The position numbers and the translations under genes are program-made. This document shows, in pieces, positions 9,035 to 15,427 of a stretch of 19,234 bases of DNA; the first letter of the stretch is position 1, and the number at the start of each line of letters is the position of its first letter. Origin of the DNA: Candidatus Uhrbacteria bacterium (lineage in GTDB: Bacteria; Patescibacteriota; Patescibacteriia; UBA9934; UBA11717); contig JABIWD010000021.1 in NCBI GenBank assembly GCA_018701105.1, positions 1 through 19,234 on the forward strand, given 5' to 3'. Below the pieces are notes generated by a model that saw nothing but the letters and a program-made list of their open reading frames with translations, did not search any database and was not told the origin of the DNA.

Positions 9035-9036
9035 CA
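9018..9036. promoter_or_regulatory. Inverted repeat operator candidate in the TrmB-like promoter
   Basis: TGTTGA and TCAACA are perfect 6-base inverted arms separated by 7 bases. They overlap the -35 box and most of the spacer of the regulator's own promoter. The position suits repression by a dimeric winged-helix protein, most simply autoregulation. Binding is an inference. Confidence 0.5.
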
Positions 9037-9085
9037 CTATATACAAAATAGGCCAATCTTAGCCCATCAAAGCGTTGGTCTAGGA

Positions 9086-9114
9086 TTGACAAAGCGTGTT
9101 TTTCATGGTATAAG
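9086..9114 (+). promoter_or_regulatory. Sigma70-type promoter of the stand-alone gene at 9208
   Basis: TTGACA (9086-9091), 17-base spacer, TATAAG (9109-9114). It diverges from the TrmB-like promoter. The predicted start near 9121 gives a leader of about 87 nt, in contrast to the near-leaderless core genes. Confidence 0.8.
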
Positions 9115-9131
9115 TAGTTCAAGATCATCAG

Positions 9132-9177
9132 CGATCCCCGTAGCCGGCGCAATGCATGTCGCCAGCCACAGGGATCG
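9132..9177 (+). other. Structured 5' leader hairpin of the gene at 9208
   Basis: CGATCCC (9132-9138) pairs perfectly with GGGATCG (9171-9177). An inner GGCG (9146-9149) pairs with CGCC (9160-9163) around a 10-base loop, so the two stems enclose a two-sided internal loop of 7 bases each. It lies between the promoter and the ribosome site. It could stabilise the mRNA or act as a regulatory element; I recognise no known riboswitch. Confidence 0.5.
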
Positions 9178-9207
9178 TATCCACGGTTCTGTAACGAGGA
9201 GTGGAAG

Positions 9208-9711
9208 ATGACTGAAGCAAAGACGGTAGCATTCGTTTCGTACAACAAGTTCTCCGATCGCGAAGACGGTGAGCACAATGTGAAGGGGAGACTTGCCATC
9301 TTGCTGCAAAGCCCCGACAAGAAGTGGGCTGCGGGCGGCGACGAGAAGGCGGTGATCGGTGACGACATTGGTGACCCCAATCGTGAGCGTGCGGACGTAC
9401 TGGTTGGCTTCAGTGATCGTCTGGAGCAGGTTCACGGTGCCGATCATGTGGTGCTCTACGTAGGGGCAGGGGTGAGCCGCATGGATATGCTGGCGCCGTT
9501 CCTGAGCGGACGCTCGGCGGACCAGCTAACGCTGGTGATGTGTGACTGCAGCCTCGACAGGAAGGTGCAGTGGTGCCGTGACGAAGGCTTCGACGGCGCG
9601 CACATCATCGAGTGCCAGTGTGGAGGCCACGAGAAGATGAGCCTCCTGCTCGAGAACTTCCTTAAGACGGGGGCGGTGTTCGGACACTGGGAGCTGTACC
9701 ACAGGGACTAG
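9208..9711 (+). CDS. Stand-alone unknown gene with a Cys-rich C-terminal half
   Basis: A 167-residue protein I do not recognise. It looks like an alternating alpha/beta fold: strand TVAFVSY at 6-12, strand HVVLYVGAG at 80-88, strand QLTLVMCDC at 106-114, strand AHIIECQC at 131-138. Five cysteines and a histidine cluster in the second half: C112, C114, C123, C136, C138, H141, a pattern that could bind metal or be redox-active. A strong GAGGAG lies 6 nt before the ATG, and the gene has its own promoter, long leader and terminator. Composition differs from its neighbours: 39 of 60 bases are G or C at 9541-9600. It forms a single-gene unit convergent with the glycosyltransferase cluster. No function is proposed. 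Confidence 0.8.
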   Translation: MTEAKTVAFVSYNKFSDREDGEHNVKGRLAILLQSPDKKWAAGGDEKAVIGDDIGDPNRERADVLVGFSDRLEQVHGADHVVLYVGAGVSRMDMLAPFLSGRSADQLTLVMCDCSLDRKVQWCRDEGFDGAHIIECQCGGHEKMSLLLENFLKTGAVFGHWELYHRD

Positions 9712-9728
9712 AGAACAACCTACTACGA

Positions 9729-9760
9729 CAACACCCGCCTAATCTTTAGGCGGGTGTTTC
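9729..9760 (+). terminator. Terminator of the gene at 9208
   Basis: A perfect 13-base stem (AACACCCGCCTAA at 9730-9742 with TTAGGCGGGTGTT at 9746-9758) and a 3-base loop, followed by a short T-rich run. The right arm contains the stop codon of the convergent glycosyltransferase (9746-9748). On the minus strand no T-run follows, so it serves mainly the plus strand. Confidence 0.85.
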
Positions 9761-10873
9761 AATTACGGAAAGTGTTCTCTTCGCCGTATCGCTCCATCTA
9801 AAATCCTGAGCTCGACTCAACCCTCGCGCTCGCAGTCTCAGCTTAAGCTCGTGATCTTGCAAGATCGTCTCGATTGCATTTGTGAGCTCGTTCACACTCA
9901 TCGCCCTCACAAACAACGCCGCGTCACCTGCGATCTCGCTCAAACTCGAGTTCCTTGCTGTGACAACTGGAGTTCCACAGGCCATAGACTCTACTATTTG
10001 CATTCCAAAGCCTTCGTAGCGTGAGGGGAGTGCCATGCATTGCGCGCCGCGGATTAGTCCGGGGCGTTCGGTGTCTTTTACGTATCCAAGGATTTTGATG
10101 TCGTTGCTGTATGGCGAGCTTGCTATGGCGCCGTCTAGATCTTGGCGTAACCATCCTGGTCCTCCGGCGAGTACGAGTTGGAGGTCGTGGTCGCGATCCC
10201 GTAATTTGGTAAATGCTTCTACAAGGCTCGCAAGATTCTTGCGAGGCTCGAGAGTAGCGAGCGAGATTATGTATGGTTTTGTGATTCCGTGGGTTGATCG
10301 CGTCTTGTCATCGCCGCTCTCGAAATCTGGTTTGAACGAGCTCGAGATTCCGTGGTGGATTACCGACACAGCGTCCTTAGATCGACCGAAAGATCGCACG
10401 ACATCGTTCGCAGTCGACTGACTGATTGCGATTATATGGTCTGCTGTAAAAACTGCACCTCGCGATCGTGTTATTCGATACCGCAAATGGTCGATCGGAG
10501 TATAGGTATCTGGCATGAAGTGAAAAGCGAGGTCGTGTACAGTCAGAACAGTCTTCGCTTCGGTCGCGGGGAGGAATCCGGTGTTTGGAAACCATGCGAC
10601 GTCCACATCTTGGTTCAGGATCTGTTCGAGTGTGACGAGGCCCAGTGTAATTCCAAGGTTGATTACCTTGTTTGGAGTCGATACGTGAACGAGTTTCATT
10701 TTCGGGTCGTTCAAGATCGCATTGGGCAGCGTCGGCTTGCTCGTTCCGGTTGACCATAACAAAAACTCGGGATGATCCTCCCGAGTCATCGCCAATAATA
10801 CCTCCAGAACATAATGCCCAACACCACTAGGCGTTTTGCTGCTCAGGCTCCGTATGTCGATTGCCACGTTCAT
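9746..10873 (-). CDS. GT4-family glycosyltransferase
   Basis: A 375-residue GT-B glycosyltransferase. The start was set at MNVAIDIRSL, the normal GT4 N-terminus, with the glycine loop SGVGHY; the frame is open further upstream, but that sequence is non-family. The C-terminal domain has SLATLEPRKN and the EX7E motif EGFGMQIVE followed by SMACGTPVVTA. This start overlaps the end of the upstream glycosyltransferase gene by 47 nt, an unusually long overlap that implies coupled translation. No Shine-Dalgarno site is present. The stop codon lies in the right arm of the convergent gene's terminator hairpin. The likely role is extension of a lipid-linked envelope glycan; the sugar is unknown. Confidence 0.88.
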   Translation of the reverse strand: MNVAIDIRSLSSKTPSGVGHYVLEVLLAMTREDHPEFLLWSTGTSKPTLPNAILNDPKMKLVHVSTPNKVINLGITLGLVTLEQILNQDVDVAWFPNTGFLPATEAKTVLTVHDLAFHFMPDTYTPIDHLRYRITRSRGAVFTADHIIAISQSTANDVVRSFGRSKDAVSVIHHGISSSFKPDFESGDDKTRSTHGITKPYIISLATLEPRKNLASLVEAFTKLRDRDHDLQLVLAGGPGWLRQDLDGAIASSPYSNDIKILGYVKDTERPGLIRGAQCMALPSRYEGFGMQIVESMACGTPVVTARNSSLSEIAGDAALFVRAMSVNELTNAIETILQDHELKLRLRARGLSRAQDFRWSDTAKRTLSVIETPA

Positions 10874-11948
10874 ATACTTTATCAATAACGAATCCCATCT
10901 GCTTCTTGAATCTATCGTGTGAGAACGACTCTGCGAAGGTCCGGATCTCGTTTGGATCAAACTCTTCATGTTTGAATCGGATAACCGCGTCGGCAAGTCC
11001 CTCCCACGTCTGTTCATTGAACAGTGTTCCCGTCTTGCCTTCGATCACGGTCTCGGTTGCTCCACCTTTTCCGTATGCGATCACAGGACGACCGCACGCC
11101 ATCGCTTCGACTGCGGTAATACCAAAGTCTTCCTCCTGCGGATTCAAGTACGCGATGCAGTCTTTGTAGAGCTCGGCCTTGTACTCATCGGAAATTCGAC
11201 CAAGGAACTCAATGTTGCCCTTTGCACGTTCTTTGAGCTCTTGCAGGAATGGTCCGGAACCGAAAATCTTGATTGGAAGGCCGATGCGATTGAAAGCGTC
11301 CACGACGAGGTCGAACTTTTTATAGTTTGTAATTCTGCCACCGGCGAGGAAGTAGGTCTTAGGCTCGGCAGACACGGAAAACTCGTGCGTGTCGACCGGA
11401 GGGTATATCACAACAGAATCTTTTTGGTAGAAAGTTTGGATCCGTTCGCTAACAGTCTTTGAGTTTGCGATAAAAACGTTGACGCGATCTGCCGCCATCT
11501 TATCCCACTGACGTAGGTACGAGAGGTAGTGGGGGAGAATCTTTTTTACAACGCCTGGAACTTGTAGGTTCGAAACGTAGTCGTGCATGTCCGTCCAAAG
11601 GTATCGAGTTGGAGTATGCAGATAGCAAATGTGCTGCGCGTTAGTTCCTGGGATGATTCCCTTTGCCATCGCGCTTGAGCTTGAGATCACGAGATCGAAC
11701 TCTCGAAGATCGTGATGCTCGGTGGCAGCTGGCATGAAAGGTAGGAGCCACTCAAACTTCACGAGTGAGAACGGTGGCTTCTCTAGAAAGCTCGTGCGGA
11801 TCTCCATCTCCTCCGATGCTTTGAACTTGTCTTTGTTGTGCGCGAGACAATAAATTGGAGCATCCGGGAACATGGACGACAAAACACGGAGCACCCGCTC
11901 CGCGCCTCCATCTTGCGTAAGATGATCGTGTACCAATGCAACCTTCAT
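10827..11948 (-). CDS. GT4-family glycosyltransferase
   Basis: A 373-residue glycosyltransferase beginning MKVALVHDHLTQDGGAERVL, whose GGAER loop is typical of mannosyl- or similar GT4 enzymes of O-antigen and exopolysaccharide clusters. Further motifs: CYLHTPTRYLW, ANSKTVSERI, a donor-domain AGGRITNYKKFDL, and the EX7E motif EEDFGITAVEAMACG. It is first in a two-gene unit with the glycosyltransferase at 9746. Its ATG lies in one arm of a perfect 13-base inverted repeat and 10 nt from a possible -10 box. Acceptor and donor cannot be assigned from sequence alone. Confidence 0.9.
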   Translation of the reverse strand: MKVALVHDHLTQDGGAERVLRVLSSMFPDAPIYCLAHNKDKFKASEEMEIRTSFLEKPPFSLVKFEWLLPFMPAATEHHDLREFDLVISSSSAMAKGIIPGTNAQHICYLHTPTRYLWTDMHDYVSNLQVPGVVKKILPHYLSYLRQWDKMAADRVNVFIANSKTVSERIQTFYQKDSVVIYPPVDTHEFSVSAEPKTYFLAGGRITNYKKFDLVVDAFNRIGLPIKIFGSGPFLQELKERAKGNIEFLGRISDEYKAELYKDCIAYLNPQEEDFGITAVEAMACGRPVIAYGKGGATETVIEGKTGTLFNEQTWEGLADAVIRFKHEEFDPNEIRTFAESFSHDRFKKQMGFVIDKVYERGNRHTEPEQQNA

Positions 11949-11978
11949 ATATAAGTCGATCTTAGTATATATGAAGGT
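11941..11978. repeat. Perfect 13-base inverted repeat over a glycosyltransferase start codon
   Basis: ACCTTCATATATA (11941-11953) and TATATATGAAGGT (11966-11978) are exact reverse complements separated by 12 bases. The left arm contains the first codons of the minus-strand glycosyltransferase, and the right arm lies in its promoter spacer. It could be an operator. A longer leader transcript could also fold it into a hairpin hiding the start codon. Confidence 0.8.
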
Positions 11979-11987
11979 AATTGTAAA
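11959..11987 (-). promoter_or_regulatory. Candidate promoter of the two-glycosyltransferase unit
   Basis: On the minus strand: TTTACA (11987-11982), 17-base spacer, TAAGAT (11964-11959), then 10 bases to the ATG. An alternative -10 (TATACT) a few bases upstream has no matching -35. The expected leader is only about 3-4 nt. The spacer holds one arm of the 13-base inverted repeat. Confidence 0.5.
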
Positions 11988-12018
11988 TTATTGGCTATGA
12001 TGTAATCGTCATCGGTAA

Positions 12019-12108
12019 TGTCATTCTGAGCGGGAGCGTAGGAATCTCATTGCTCTAGAGTTTCTAGAAGTATGAGATCCTCACGTCGTTTCACTCCTCA
12101 GGATGACA
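12019..12108. repeat. MITE-like palindromic repeat
   Basis: A 90-base imperfect inverted repeat. The outer ends TGTCATTCTGAG and CTCAGGATGACA pair, and the inner GGAATCTCAT pairs with ATGAGATCC. It matches the type of dispersed palindrome (TGTCATTCTGAGCG ... ATGACA) that I recall from many bacterial genomes, including Patescibacteria. No transposase is encoded. It sits directly after the stop of the sugar transferase gene and 71 bases from the next start, so it may serve as a hairpin terminator. Confidence 0.75.
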
Positions 12109-12110
12109 GG

Positions 12111-13538
12111 CTAGCTCGCTCCAATTCCCTTAAGCACCGCGATCGGCGTCTTTACCAAGATCGCAAGGTCTAGCCATGGTGTCCAGTTTTCAATGTAGAA
12201 GATATCGAGTGTAACCTCGTCGTTAAAGTCTAGGTCGGCTCGTCCTGACACCTGTGCCATGCCGGTGATACCTGGTTTTATCGTGAGCACCTTGAGTTGC
12301 CCGGGTTGGTATTTATCAACCTCTTCAGGAAAGTGGGGGCGGGGACCAACAAGGCTCATGTTTCCAAGAAGCACGTTGTAGAACTGAGGTATCTCATCGA
12401 TACTTGCCGCGCGCATGAACCGACCATACGGTGTGATGCGTGGATCTTTTTCAAATTTAGAAAGTGGCGACCCTTTGCGCGTGTCCTTTATGTTGTGTTT
12501 ACTGATGAACTCCTTGTCGTATCGTAGCTTATGCGCGTCCTTTACCATTGAACGATACTTTTTGAACTTGAACGGCTTGCCGCCTTCTCCGATTCTTGTG
12601 AATGGCTTTCCGTTTGGCAGCTTGTTAAGCATGACGCCACCCTGACGTTCGAAGAGAAGGATGATAACAGTTACGATTTGAATTGGAAGTGTGAGGATGA
12701 TCAAGATTATAGAAAAGACGATATCGAAAGTTCTCTTGTAGATTCGACCCCACCCAATGAGCGACGTTTTTTGAACTTCGAACAATGGGATTCCGGCAAT
12801 CGCGTGAGCTCGAAGTCTAGAAGTTGTAGCTTCAAGGAGATCTGCAGTGTAAAAGAAACCGATGTGGTACTGATCGCAAAACGCTCGGAGCGCCAGTGCG
12901 TTTTTTCGGTTGATGTCTGGGTCGGCGAGGATTATTCTGTCTACGCCCTGTTTTTTCTTTGTGCGAATCACCCAGCTACGCGTCTCGTTATCAAAGTTCG
13001 CCTTTCTTCCGAGTACGTTTACTCCAATGCTTGGCTTGAGTTGGAACTCGTCCATCAAAGGCTTCGCTGCTTCTGCCGTTCCGATGATGATTACGTTTTC
13101 AAGTCCGTATCCCAGAGAGTGCATGGACCGTTGAAGGCCGCGGAGGAGAATGCGTGCGATGATGATGAAGATCATTGCGAGCACCCAGGCCGCGAGTACG
13201 ATGAATCGTGATTCGAAAATTTCCTGGCTGAAGAAGATCGCTGTGAAGACAACCATCATTCCGGTTGAGACTGCGTAGAAAACTTGAGTAACCTCTTCTA
13301 GAATCGATCGTCTACCGATTGAGTAGAGTTTGTTGATTGCGAAAATGAAAATCCATAACATTGCAACGCCAAACATTACACGAGTGAGTTCGGACAGGTC
13401 GATGTCGAAAAGTACTGGCCGATACTCTGTAACGGTGTCGGAAATTCGAATCCAGTACGCGGTCCACCCTGCAAGGATGATCATCGCTGCGTCAACGGGG
13501 ACGCGAATTGCGGCGAATGTGAGGTCGAGTTTTTTCAT
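12111..13538 (-). CDS. Polyprenyl-phosphate sugar phosphotransferase (WbaP/WcaJ-like)
   Basis: A 475-residue membrane enzyme that transfers a sugar-1-phosphate from a nucleotide sugar to undecaprenyl phosphate, the first committed step of exopolysaccharide or O-antigen-like glycan synthesis. Four N-terminal helices lie at about 14-31, 53-72, 88-105 and 112-132, then a Rossmann-like CoA-binding-type domain at 145-255, a reentrant or transmembrane helix at 270-297 after KRTFDI, and the catalytic domain. Key motifs: KFKKYRSMVKDA, the DE dyad (D381-E382) in SIDEIPQ, NMSLVGPRPHFPEE, and KPGITGMAQVSGR. The length is full for the family. It neighbours three glycosyltransferases in the window that could extend the product. 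Promoter and near-leaderless start are clear; the sugar is not. Confidence 0.93.
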   Translation of the reverse strand: MKKLDLTFAAIRVPVDAAMIILAGWTAYWIRISDTVTEYRPVLFDIDLSELTRVMFGVAMLWIFIFAINKLYSIGRRSILEEVTQVFYAVSTGMMVVFTAIFFSQEIFESRFIVLAAWVLAMIFIIIARILLRGLQRSMHSLGYGLENVIIIGTAEAAKPLMDEFQLKPSIGVNVLGRKANFDNETRSWVIRTKKKQGVDRIILADPDINRKNALALRAFCDQYHIGFFYTADLLEATTSRLRAHAIAGIPLFEVQKTSLIGWGRIYKRTFDIVFSIILIILTLPIQIVTVIILLFERQGGVMLNKLPNGKPFTRIGEGGKPFKFKKYRSMVKDAHKLRYDKEFISKHNIKDTRKGSPLSKFEKDPRITPYGRFMRAASIDEIPQFYNVLLGNMSLVGPRPHFPEEVDKYQPGQLKVLTIKPGITGMAQVSGRADLDFNDEVTLDIFYIENWTPWLDLAILVKTPIAVLKGIGAS

Positions 13539-13546
13539 ACAATGTC

Positions 13547-13552
13547 ATTATA
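13547..13552 (-). promoter_or_regulatory. -10 box of the sugar phosphotransferase gene
   Basis: A perfect TATAAT on the minus strand, 8 bases upstream of the ATG, so the transcript would start at or within about 2 nt of the start codon. The T-run of the rnpB terminator lies just upstream and no -35 consensus is seen. Confidence 0.7.
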
Positions 13553-13560
13553 CATCACCC

Positions 13561-13590
13561 AAACAAAAAAACGAGCGTTAGCTCGTTTCT
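13561..13590 (-). terminator. Terminator of rnpB
   Basis: On the minus strand AAACGAGC and GCTCGTTT pair around a 4-base loop and are followed by a run of seven or more T residues. It lies just after the predicted 3' end of RNase P RNA and is packed against the next promoter. Confidence 0.88.
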
Positions 13591-13598
13591 CTGATGTT

Positions 13599-14030
13599 GC
13601 ATTCGCACCTGTAAGCCGAATTCTGTCTTGACACGTCGCTCGAGAGCGACTGTGTGAGACCGCGATCTATCTAGGCGCATTGTTGCCAATACGCTCATGC
13701 GTGCTACCAAATTTGCACTTGCACCAGGATGGGTTTACCACGCGCTCATGTCACCATGAGGCGAACGATGTAGCCGCGAACGACATCATCATACTTTTCA
13801 CGTTTCACCCCTTGCGAGGTTAGTATAGTCTCTGTGGCACTTTCCCTAGGCTTGATCAATCGCTCAAGCACGAATAAATCCAATGCTTCAATGATCAACT
13901 TATACCCGGTTGTCGTTATCAACATCCTTTATCGTTGTATCTTGCGATACTACGGGTGTTCGGACTTTCCTCTCAGCAAGTTTAACCTTACCAAGCCGCG
14001 ATCCAGTGCTCCCAAAAGGGAACTGAATGC
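13599..14030 (-). ncRNA. rnpB: RNase P RNA (bacterial type)
   Basis: The catalytic RNA that processes tRNA 5' leaders. On the minus strand the conserved 5' block GAGGAAAGTCCGAACACCC (near 13970) is followed by GGTAAACCC...GGTGCAAG (near 13730) and by CCTAGATAGATCG (near 13665). The 3' block is ACAGAATTCGGCTTACAG (near 13628-13611). The terminal P1 helix can form between GCATTC near the 5' end and GAATGC at the 3' end (13604-13599), which sets the ends within a few bases. The length of about 430 is in the usual range. A TTGACA/TATATT promoter and a T-run terminator frame it. Open frames across it are spurious. Confidence 0.95.
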
Positions 14031-14036
14031 CCGGAC

Positions 14037-14065
14037 AATATAGCATCGAAAACAGAAGTTGTCAA
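14037..14065 (-). promoter_or_regulatory. Promoter of rnpB
   Basis: On the minus strand: TTGACA (14065-14060), 17-base spacer, TATATT (14042-14037). The predicted start at about 14030 coincides with the start of the P1 helix of RNase P RNA. Confidence 0.88.
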
Positions 14066-14085
14066 TACCTAGTCTTGGCTCGATC

Positions 14086-14214
14086 TACACCCCTCTGTCA
14101 TAAGCGCTTCGCTGTATAACATCTCCCCTCCGGAAGGGGAGAACAAGCTGGTAAACCAAGGTGTCCTCCCCTTGACTCAAGGGGAGGTGCCCAAAGGGCG
14201 GAGGGGTCTGTACT
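14086..14214. repeat. GC-rich composite palindromic repeat (MITE-like)
   Basis: The outer ends ACACCCCTC and GGAGGGGTCTGT are imperfect inverted copies. Inside are two strong hairpins: CTCCCCTCCGGAAGGGGAG near 14125 and CTCCCCTTGACTCAAGGGGAG near 14167. GTGCCCAAAGGGCGGAGGGGT follows the second. I recall this style of element (CCTCCCCTTGA...TCAAGGGGAGG with GGGCGGAGGGGT) as a dispersed repeat in many bacteria. It encodes no protein and lies in the gap between rnpB and a stand-alone gene. Confidence 0.65.
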
Positions 14215-14235
14215 AGCAATGCTGGGGATTGTCTA

Positions 14236-14274
14236 GAAAAAAACGCAGCTCGCGACCCGGGGGTCGTCGAGCTG
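14236..14274 (-). terminator. Terminator of the gene at 14288
   Basis: On the minus strand CAGCTCG-A-CGACC pairs with GGTCG-CGAGCTG (one bulged base), followed by CG and seven T residues. It is very stable and belongs to the stand-alone gene just upstream. Confidence 0.88.
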
Positions 14275-14287
14275 GTTGAGTAGTGGC

Positions 14288-14818
14288 TCACGGGATGCTG
14301 AAGGATCCCGTGTTTCCGAGGGAGTCGAGTGTGATCGACTCGCTCGTGTCGGGCATCGGCCAGCGGTTCACGAGCCTGCGACCGCGTCGGCGATCCGCTC
14401 GTGGCGAGACCGGCTCAGCGACAGCGGCTTCTTCGACGATCGTCGACTCTCCGGGCTCTTCCCAGGGGTCGTCTGTCTCACCCATCAGCCATGCGTCGCC
14501 GGACCTGGGTCCGTGCCGCTGCAGGAACGTGGCGACGCCGTGGTGCATGTCGCCGTTGTTGCGCAGCAGATCCCCGTTGCGGTCGAGTTCGAGCGCGACC
14601 GCTGTAGCTCGCTTCACGCGATCCAGGTTGGCCTCGAGCGCTTCGATCGCGATGAACGGGAACAGGTCGCCCCAGATCATCTTGCGGAACTGCTCGTAGT
14701 CGACCGACCTTGCGGCCAGCACGATCTGGATCAGGATCCAGGGCCTTCTCGTCCATTTCTTCGCGAGCGCCAGGAGGGCACTCGCACTGTCTCTGGCAAT
14801 CTCAATGGGACTTCTCAT
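14288..14818 (-). CDS. Stand-alone unknown gene, basic tail
   Basis: A 176-residue protein I do not recognise. The start is MRSPIEIARDS because AAAGGAG lies 5 nt upstream; the frame opens 42 codons earlier, but that sequence crosses the promoter. Residues 1-95 look helical, with a hydrophobic patch (WILIQIVLAARS at about 28-39) and the stretch WGDLFPFIAIEALEANLDRV. The C-terminal 70 residues look disordered, first acidic and then with RADRRRGRRL. GC is high (40 of 60 bases at 14521-14580), unlike trpS or the glycosyltransferases. It has its own promoter and terminator and shares no operon. A long opposite-strand frame here is a GC-driven shadow. Confidence 0.72.
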   Translation of the reverse strand: MRSPIEIARDSASALLALAKKWTRRPWILIQIVLAARSVDYEQFRKMIWGDLFPFIAIEALEANLDRVKRATAVALELDRNGDLLRNNGDMHHGVATFLQRHGPRSGDAWLMGETDDPWEEPGESTIVEEAAVAEPVSPRADRRRGRRLVNRWPMPDTSESITLDSLGNTGSFSIP

Positions 14819-14857
14819 ACAGGCTCCTTTCAAAGGGTGGGAGCGGTGTGTAATTAC

Positions 14858-14885
14858 GATATACGATTGGGCGATCAGTTGTAAA
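14858..14885 (-). promoter_or_regulatory. Candidate promoter of the gene at 14288
   Basis: On the minus strand: TTTACA (14885-14880), 16-base spacer, TATATC (14863-14858). The leader would be about 33 nt and carries the AAAGGAG ribosome site. The -10 match is moderate. Confidence 0.5.
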
Positions 14886-14937
14886 TGCCGAGCCCTTGGC
14901 AATAGGCTAACTTTAGCTAAATTGTGGGCTATGCATC

Positions 14938-14966
14938 TTGACAAAGCACGATAATTGTGCTTTAAT
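14938..14966 (+). promoter_or_regulatory. Promoter with internal operator-like palindrome for the gene at 14997
   Basis: TTGACA (14938-14943), 17-base spacer, TTTAAT (14961-14966). Within it AAAGCAC (14943-14949) and GTGCTTT (14957-14963) form a perfect 7-base inverted repeat with a 7-base gap. The arms span the spacer and touch both boxes, a classic repressor-site position. Confidence 0.75.
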
Positions 14967-14996
14967 AGGGACGCCTACAACACATGAGGAGGGCAT

Positions 14997-15404
14997 TTGA
15001 AGTTCATCAAGGAATTCATCACAGAGCTGGCGCTCGGGCTGCTTATCGCATTGGTCGTGATTCCGGGCTGCGCCTGGATCGACCAGGAGCGTTCGTTCCC
15101 CGACGAGCTCATGGAAGACGAGCGGGCGGACGAGGTGATTGTGCTCAAGGTCACGATCTGCGAGCTCGAGCACAAGATCGACTATGGCGTCGAAGTGCTC
15201 AAGAGCGTGCACACGCAGGAGCTGGCAGAAGTCCGTGTCGAGCACGATCAGCTCGTCACTGACCTCATGACCGAGTACGACGTCAGCTTCGAGAAGACGC
15301 CATGGTTCCGGGTCAAGGCTCGCTCAGTTCTCGCCATCGAGCAGGGGCTGCGAGAGCTCTACCAGAAAGGTGACCAATGGCACTGTCCCAAGCCGATCAT
15401 GTAG
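14997..15404 (+). CDS. Stand-alone small lipoprotein-like or membrane-anchored protein
   Basis: A 135-residue protein with a TTG start chosen because GAGGAG (14986-14991) ends 5 nt before it. An ATG at 14984 in another frame gives an Arg-rich nonsense product. Residues 11-24 are strongly hydrophobic (LALGLLIALVVIPG) and are followed by C25, which resembles a lipobox, so a lipoprotein or a single-helix anchor is possible. Residues 35-130 are charged and probably helical or coiled coil. GC is raised (36 of 60 at 15181-15240). It has its own operator-bearing promoter and terminator. No family is recognised. Confidence 0.72.
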   Translation: MKFIKEFITELALGLLIALVVIPGCAWIDQERSFPDELMEDERADEVIVLKVTICELEHKIDYGVEVLKSVHTQELAEVRVEHDQLVTDLMTEYDVSFEKTPWFRVKARSVLAIEQGLRELYQKGDQWHCPKPIM

Positions 15405-15427
15405 TCGGCACCAACCTCAACGACTCG

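Noticed and set aside
8999..9046. Longer N-terminus for the TrmB-like regulator
   Set aside because: These codons span the promoter's -35 and -10 boxes. The family domain starts after the internal Met at 8998.
10874..11017. Longer N-terminus for the glycosyltransferase at 9746
   Set aside because: The extra 48 residues are Arg/Ser-rich and lie in the upstream glycosyltransferase's coding region; the GT4 N-terminal strand starts at MNVAIDIRS.
13599..14043. Short open frames across the 13.6-14.04 kb region
   Set aside because: The region is explained by RNase P RNA with its promoter, conserved blocks and terminator.
14276..14884. A 202-codon plus-strand open frame opposite the unknown gene at 14288
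   Set aside because: The minus-strand frame has AAAGGAG before its start and a strong terminator after its stop. The plus frame has neither and looks like the complement shadow of a GC-rich gene.
14984..15262. An ATG-started frame overlapping the lipoprotein-like gene
   Set aside because: Its ATG lies before, not after, the GAGGAG site, and its product is Arg/Gly-rich nonsense. The TTG frame has a hydrophobic signal and ends next to the terminator.
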